DNA from: Chrysochromulina parva
Taxonomy: Eukaryota > Haptophyta > Prymnesiales > Chrysochromulinaceae
DNA length: 26,571 nt
Direction of reading: 5' to 3'
Assembly: GCA_002887195.1 (NCBI GenBank)
Contig: PJAB01000445.1
Coordinates: forward strand, 1 to 26,571
Position numbers and translations under genes: made by a program. Position 1 is the first letter of the stretch; every line of letters begins with the position of its first letter. Shown here piece by piece: positions 24,501 through 26,571 of the stretch. The notes below the pieces were generated by a model. That model had not been told where the DNA came from. It saw only the letters and a list, made by a program, of their open reading frames with translations, and searched no databases.

Positions 24501-25340
24501 ATGATGCTCCTCACAATGGCCTGCCTCGCGTACGAACCAGGTATGCCTTGGCTACAGCAGCTCGATGGCGGGCACGTAGGGCTCCTGCGAGATGCGGGCG
24601 TCCAAGATGCTGCGATTGTCGACTCCGTGTGGCAGTGCAAACGCCTCATTGAGGCAAATATGAATTGGACGAGCTTTGGTAGTGATTGGAAAAACGCGCT
24701 CACGCTGCCTACCCGCTATCACGAGCACTCGCAACTGTGGCGAAGCATCCGCGGACAGCTGCAGGGCCGTCTCTCAAAGACGTCCAAAGTCAGCGGCCCG
24801 GACATGATGCTGCTGTTTCTCGTAGTTCATTCGCTTCAGCCGCAGGTGTCCGGTGAGACTGGGTTTGCGTCTGGCAGTTCTGCAGTTGCAATCATGTCAG
24901 CGTTGCCGCAGAATGCCACGCACATCGCCATGGACCCCTTTCAGCCCGCCTATGCGACCGACGGGCTACGGAGCGTGGCAAGCCTTGCCAAGATGGCCGC
25001 CGACTCCCCTCGGTTTGTGCACGTCAACGAGACCGCCGCCCTTGCGCTGGCGTGGCTGGGAAAGCAGCGCCAGTGCTTCGACTTCTTCTTCATGGATGAC
25101 GGCCACAAGCTGGACGACAACATCATCGAGCTCAAACTCGTCAGCCAGCTGCTCGCTATCGGTGGGGTGCTGCTGCTGCACGACTTATGGATGCCATCAG
25201 TGCAAAAGACCATCAGCTTCATCCGGACGAACCTGCAGGACTCGCTGCAGCTGATTCCGAACGGAATCTCGGGCAATATACAGATTGTCGTAAAGAAGGC
25301 GCCAGACCTGCGTAAATGGAACCACTACCATAACTTCTAG
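24501..25340 (+). CDS. Class I SAM-dependent methyltransferase (Methyltransf_24-like)
   Basis: A 279-residue protein from the ATG at 24501; the frame continues upstream only to a TTG. The Rossmann core is recognisable. The SAM-binding loop SGETGFASGSSAVAIM is at about residues 117-132, in place of the usual E-x-G-x-G-x-G. An acidic residue closes the second strand (HIAMDPFQ, D145), VHVNETAALAL follows, then FDFFFMDDGHKLDDN (about 193-207) and GGVLLLHDLWMPS (221-233). The MDDGH and HD pair is typical of the Methyltransf_24 group, whose members methylate diverse small molecules and sugars. The N-terminal 90 residues are helical with no known domain. MMLLTMACLAYEPG is only weakly signal-like. 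The substrate is unknown. An AATAAA lies 68 bp after the stop codon. Confidence 0.85.
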   Translation: MMLLTMACLAYEPGMPWLQQLDGGHVGLLRDAGVQDAAIVDSVWQCKRLIEANMNWTSFGSDWKNALTLPTRYHEHSQLWRSIRGQLQGRLSKTSKVSGPDMMLLFLVVHSLQPQVSGETGFASGSSAVAIMSALPQNATHIAMDPFQPAYATDGLRSVASLAKMAADSPRFVHVNETAALALAWLGKQRQCFDFFFMDDGHKLDDNIIELKLVSQLLAIGGVLLLHDLWMPSVQKTISFIRTNLQDSLQLIPNGISGNIQIVVKKAPDLRKWNHYHNF

Positions 25341-25407
25341 CGCTGAGCGGGCGCCGGCGCGTGACGGCGGCGGGGATGATGCTGCACTGATGTGGTTCAA
25401 TTTAACG

Positions 25408-25413
25408 AATAAA
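25408..25413 (+). terminator. Candidate polyadenylation signal AATAAA
   Basis: AATAAA lies 68 bp downstream of the methyltransferase stop codon, followed within 25 bp by GGTTGTTTTTTT, a GU/U-rich element. This is the eukaryotic arrangement, though algae vary in their signals. Confidence 0.45.
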
Positions 25414-25607
25414 ACAAGTAGGTTGTTTTTTTCGAGTCGTCTCGACCGCGCGGTTAGGAAGGTCGGAGTGTAACCAGAACCCAAAGTGACAGACCACCTC
25501 CGCAGACGACGGAAGAGTGCGCCACCACGGGTCCACGCACGCTCACCCCGTGCACCACGCCACCACCCTCCACCCTGGTGGACCCTGCAGCTGCACGTCC
25601 GTCCAAG

Positions 25608-25648
25608 TCACACTGTCACGTGCAGTGTGACGGAAGCCCCTCACACTG
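25608..25648. promoter_or_regulatory. Triplicated TCACACTG octamer with central CACGTG
   Basis: TCACACTG occurs at 25608-25615 and 25641-25648, and inverted (CAGTGTGA) at 25623-25630. The first two form a 9-bp inverted repeat, GTCACACTG...CAGTGTGAC, around a loop containing CACGTG. The cluster sits 70-110 bp upstream of the TATA box. Confidence 0.45.
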
Positions 25649-25718
25649 ACGCAAAACCGTCACGCGCGCTCAAAATGTGAGGGAAATCCGATAAGTTGGG
25701 ATTGTGAAGTGGGCGCTT

Positions 25719-25726
25719 TATAAAAG
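25719..25726 (+). promoter_or_regulatory. TATA box of the WW-domain gene
   Basis: TATAAAAG matches the TATA consensus and lies 55 bp before the ATG at 25781, which allows an initiation site about 30 bp downstream and a short 5' leader. Confidence 0.7.
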
Positions 25727-25780
25727 GCAAGCTCGAGCGATGCGAAGCCGAGCTCTGCAGACGTCGCCGCCTAGCTCGCC

Positions 25781-26571
25781 ATGCCCTTCTCTCAACATGA
25801 CTGGGCCAAAGCGGAGATGCATCGCCTCCTAACCTCCACGCGGAAAATACTCGACGCCGACGTGATAAAGGCCAGCGTTCGCCGATCATCGGTGCTCCTT
25901 AGGGCTGCCGATGTGCTGTCCAACGTCATGCAGGACCCGAGGATCCCAGAGTCGCTGAGGGCATATCTCTCGGACAAGATCCGGGATGACGCACCTAAAG
26001 ATGCGGCCGCAACGGCACGGGTGGTCGCGTGGCTCGACGCAAACGCTCATGAGCTCAACAAGTGCAAGAGCGACCTGGCGAGGCTTACGGCCGTCACCCA
26101 CGTCGTTGGCCCGTCTCCGGACGAGGAGGCGACGGTGGATGCCGAACTGGTCGCAGCGTGCCAAGCTGATCTTAAGCGTGCTCGACGCCTCTTGGCGAGC
26201 GCATCACGCAAGAGAGGAGGGATGGTAAACGGCAAGCGGCCGCGACCATCCTTCACGGCGCCACCCCGATGCCGGAGGCTCGTCGTCGCGCCTCCGCCCC
26301 CTCCTCTGCAGCTGCCTCCGGGATGGGAGCAGCGGTTTGATGAGAGGAGCAAGAAAATCTTCTTCGTGGACCACAACACGTGCACGACCAGCTGGGAAGA
26401 CCCTCGCACCGCCAAACCCAGGCCGGCCGCGGCCGACGACGACGACGCCGACGACTACCCACCGCTGCGCGATCCGGAGCGTGAACGTGAACGCGACTAC
26501 CCGCCGCCGCGCGATCCTCGTGACGACCCTTACGGTCGCGACCCATATGATCGTCCGCCGCCGCCGCGCGA
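25781..26571 (+). CDS. WW-domain protein, 3' end outside the window
   Basis: Open from the ATG at 25781 to the window edge (263 codons plus two bases, no stop), so the C-terminus is missing. Residues 1-150 are predicted helical and charged, beginning MPFSQHDWAKAEMHRLL, with no domain I recognise. A basic patch (KRGGMVNGKRPRP) and a Pro-rich run (APPPPPLQLPPG) lead into a canonical WW domain at about 178-210: the two tryptophans are W182 and W205, the aromatic block is IFFVDHNT, and the final proline is P208. WW domains bind proline-rich peptides. An acidic run (DDDDADD) and Pro/Arg/Asp/Tyr-rich repeats such as DYPPPRDPRDDPYGRDPYD follow, reminiscent of splicing or transcription co-factors. 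The PPPPR and PPPLQ stretches could be ligands for its own or other WW domains. The TATA box upstream supports the start. Confidence 0.88.
   Translation, partial: MPFSQHDWAKAEMHRLLTSTRKILDADVIKASVRRSSVLLRAADVLSNVMQDPRIPESLRAYLSDKIRDDAPKDAAATARVVAWLDANAHELNKCKSDLARLTAVTHVVGPSPDEEATVDAELVAACQADLKRARRLLASASRKRGGMVNGKRPRPSFTAPPRCRRLVVAPPPPPLQLPPGWEQRFDERSKKIFFVDHNTCTTSWEDPRTAKPRPAAADDDDADDYPPLRDPERERERDYPPPRDPRDDPYGRDPYDRPPPPR

Larger units (their letters stand above)
25341..25780. other. Methyltransferase 3' flank and WW-gene promoter
   Basis: 440 bp. The left part holds AATAAA (25408-25413) followed by a T-rich stretch, a likely 3' end signal. The right part is the WW-gene promoter, with three copies of TCACACTG (25608-25648) and TATAAAAG (25719-25726). 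Confidence 0.55.

Noticed and set aside
1..26571. tRNA genes
   Set aside because: I looked for T-arm GGTTCGAATC-type words on both strands; the few resemblances lie in coding sequence and lack matching acceptor stems.

Overview
The window looks like nuclear DNA from a GC-rich unicellular eukaryote with a compact, intron-poor genome. A haptophyte or similar chromist alga fits best, but that assignment is inference. The eukaryotic evidence is direct. A DNA polymerase theta gene can be assembled only by removing three GT-AG introns of 135, 92 and 77 bp. A 2OG-Fe(II) oxygenase needs one 222-bp intron to recover its normal C-terminus. There are also a CXXC zinc finger, a WW domain, a cathepsin-like protease with signal peptide and propeptide, and a TATA box. 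No tRNA, rRNA, CRISPR array, IS element or prokaryotic operon was seen.

Layout, left to right. A secreted leucine-rich-repeat protein (300-1109, +) meets a ChaC-type glutathione-specific gamma-glutamylcyclotransferase (1179-1862, -) tail to tail. Next come a large predicted beta-propeller protein of unknown function (2515-4437, -) and a PLP enzyme of the ACC deaminase/D-cysteine desulfhydrase family (4719-5828, -). The latter is divergent from a prolyl-4-hydroxylase-like oxygenase (6305-7327, +, two exons). A CXXC zinc-finger protein (7657-8346, -) shares a 305-bp divergent promoter with a papain-like cysteine protease (8652-9782, +).

The centre is a four-exon POLQ gene (10227-18819, +), about 2762 residues when spliced. 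It has a helicase-like domain, a long low-complexity linker, a degenerate exonuclease-like region and an A-family polymerase with large palm insertions. Phosphoenolpyruvate carboxylase follows in one exon (19645-22605, -), then a secreted Gly/Tyr/Gln-rich repeat protein (23281-23889, -). A class I SAM methyltransferase (24501-25340, +) comes next. The last gene is a WW-domain protein (from 25781, +) that runs off the right edge.

The genes look like independent eukaryotic loci rather than one pathway, and I found no clear multi-gene novel system. The points most worth a second look are: POLQ intron 3, bounded by near-identical copies of the splice-junction sequence and built from internal repeats; two long, nearly perfect hairpins inside POLQ exon 1; the unfamiliar beta-propeller protein; a residue pattern pointing to D-cysteine desulfhydrase; a variant CXXC finger; and a triplicated octamer upstream of the WW gene's TATA box.
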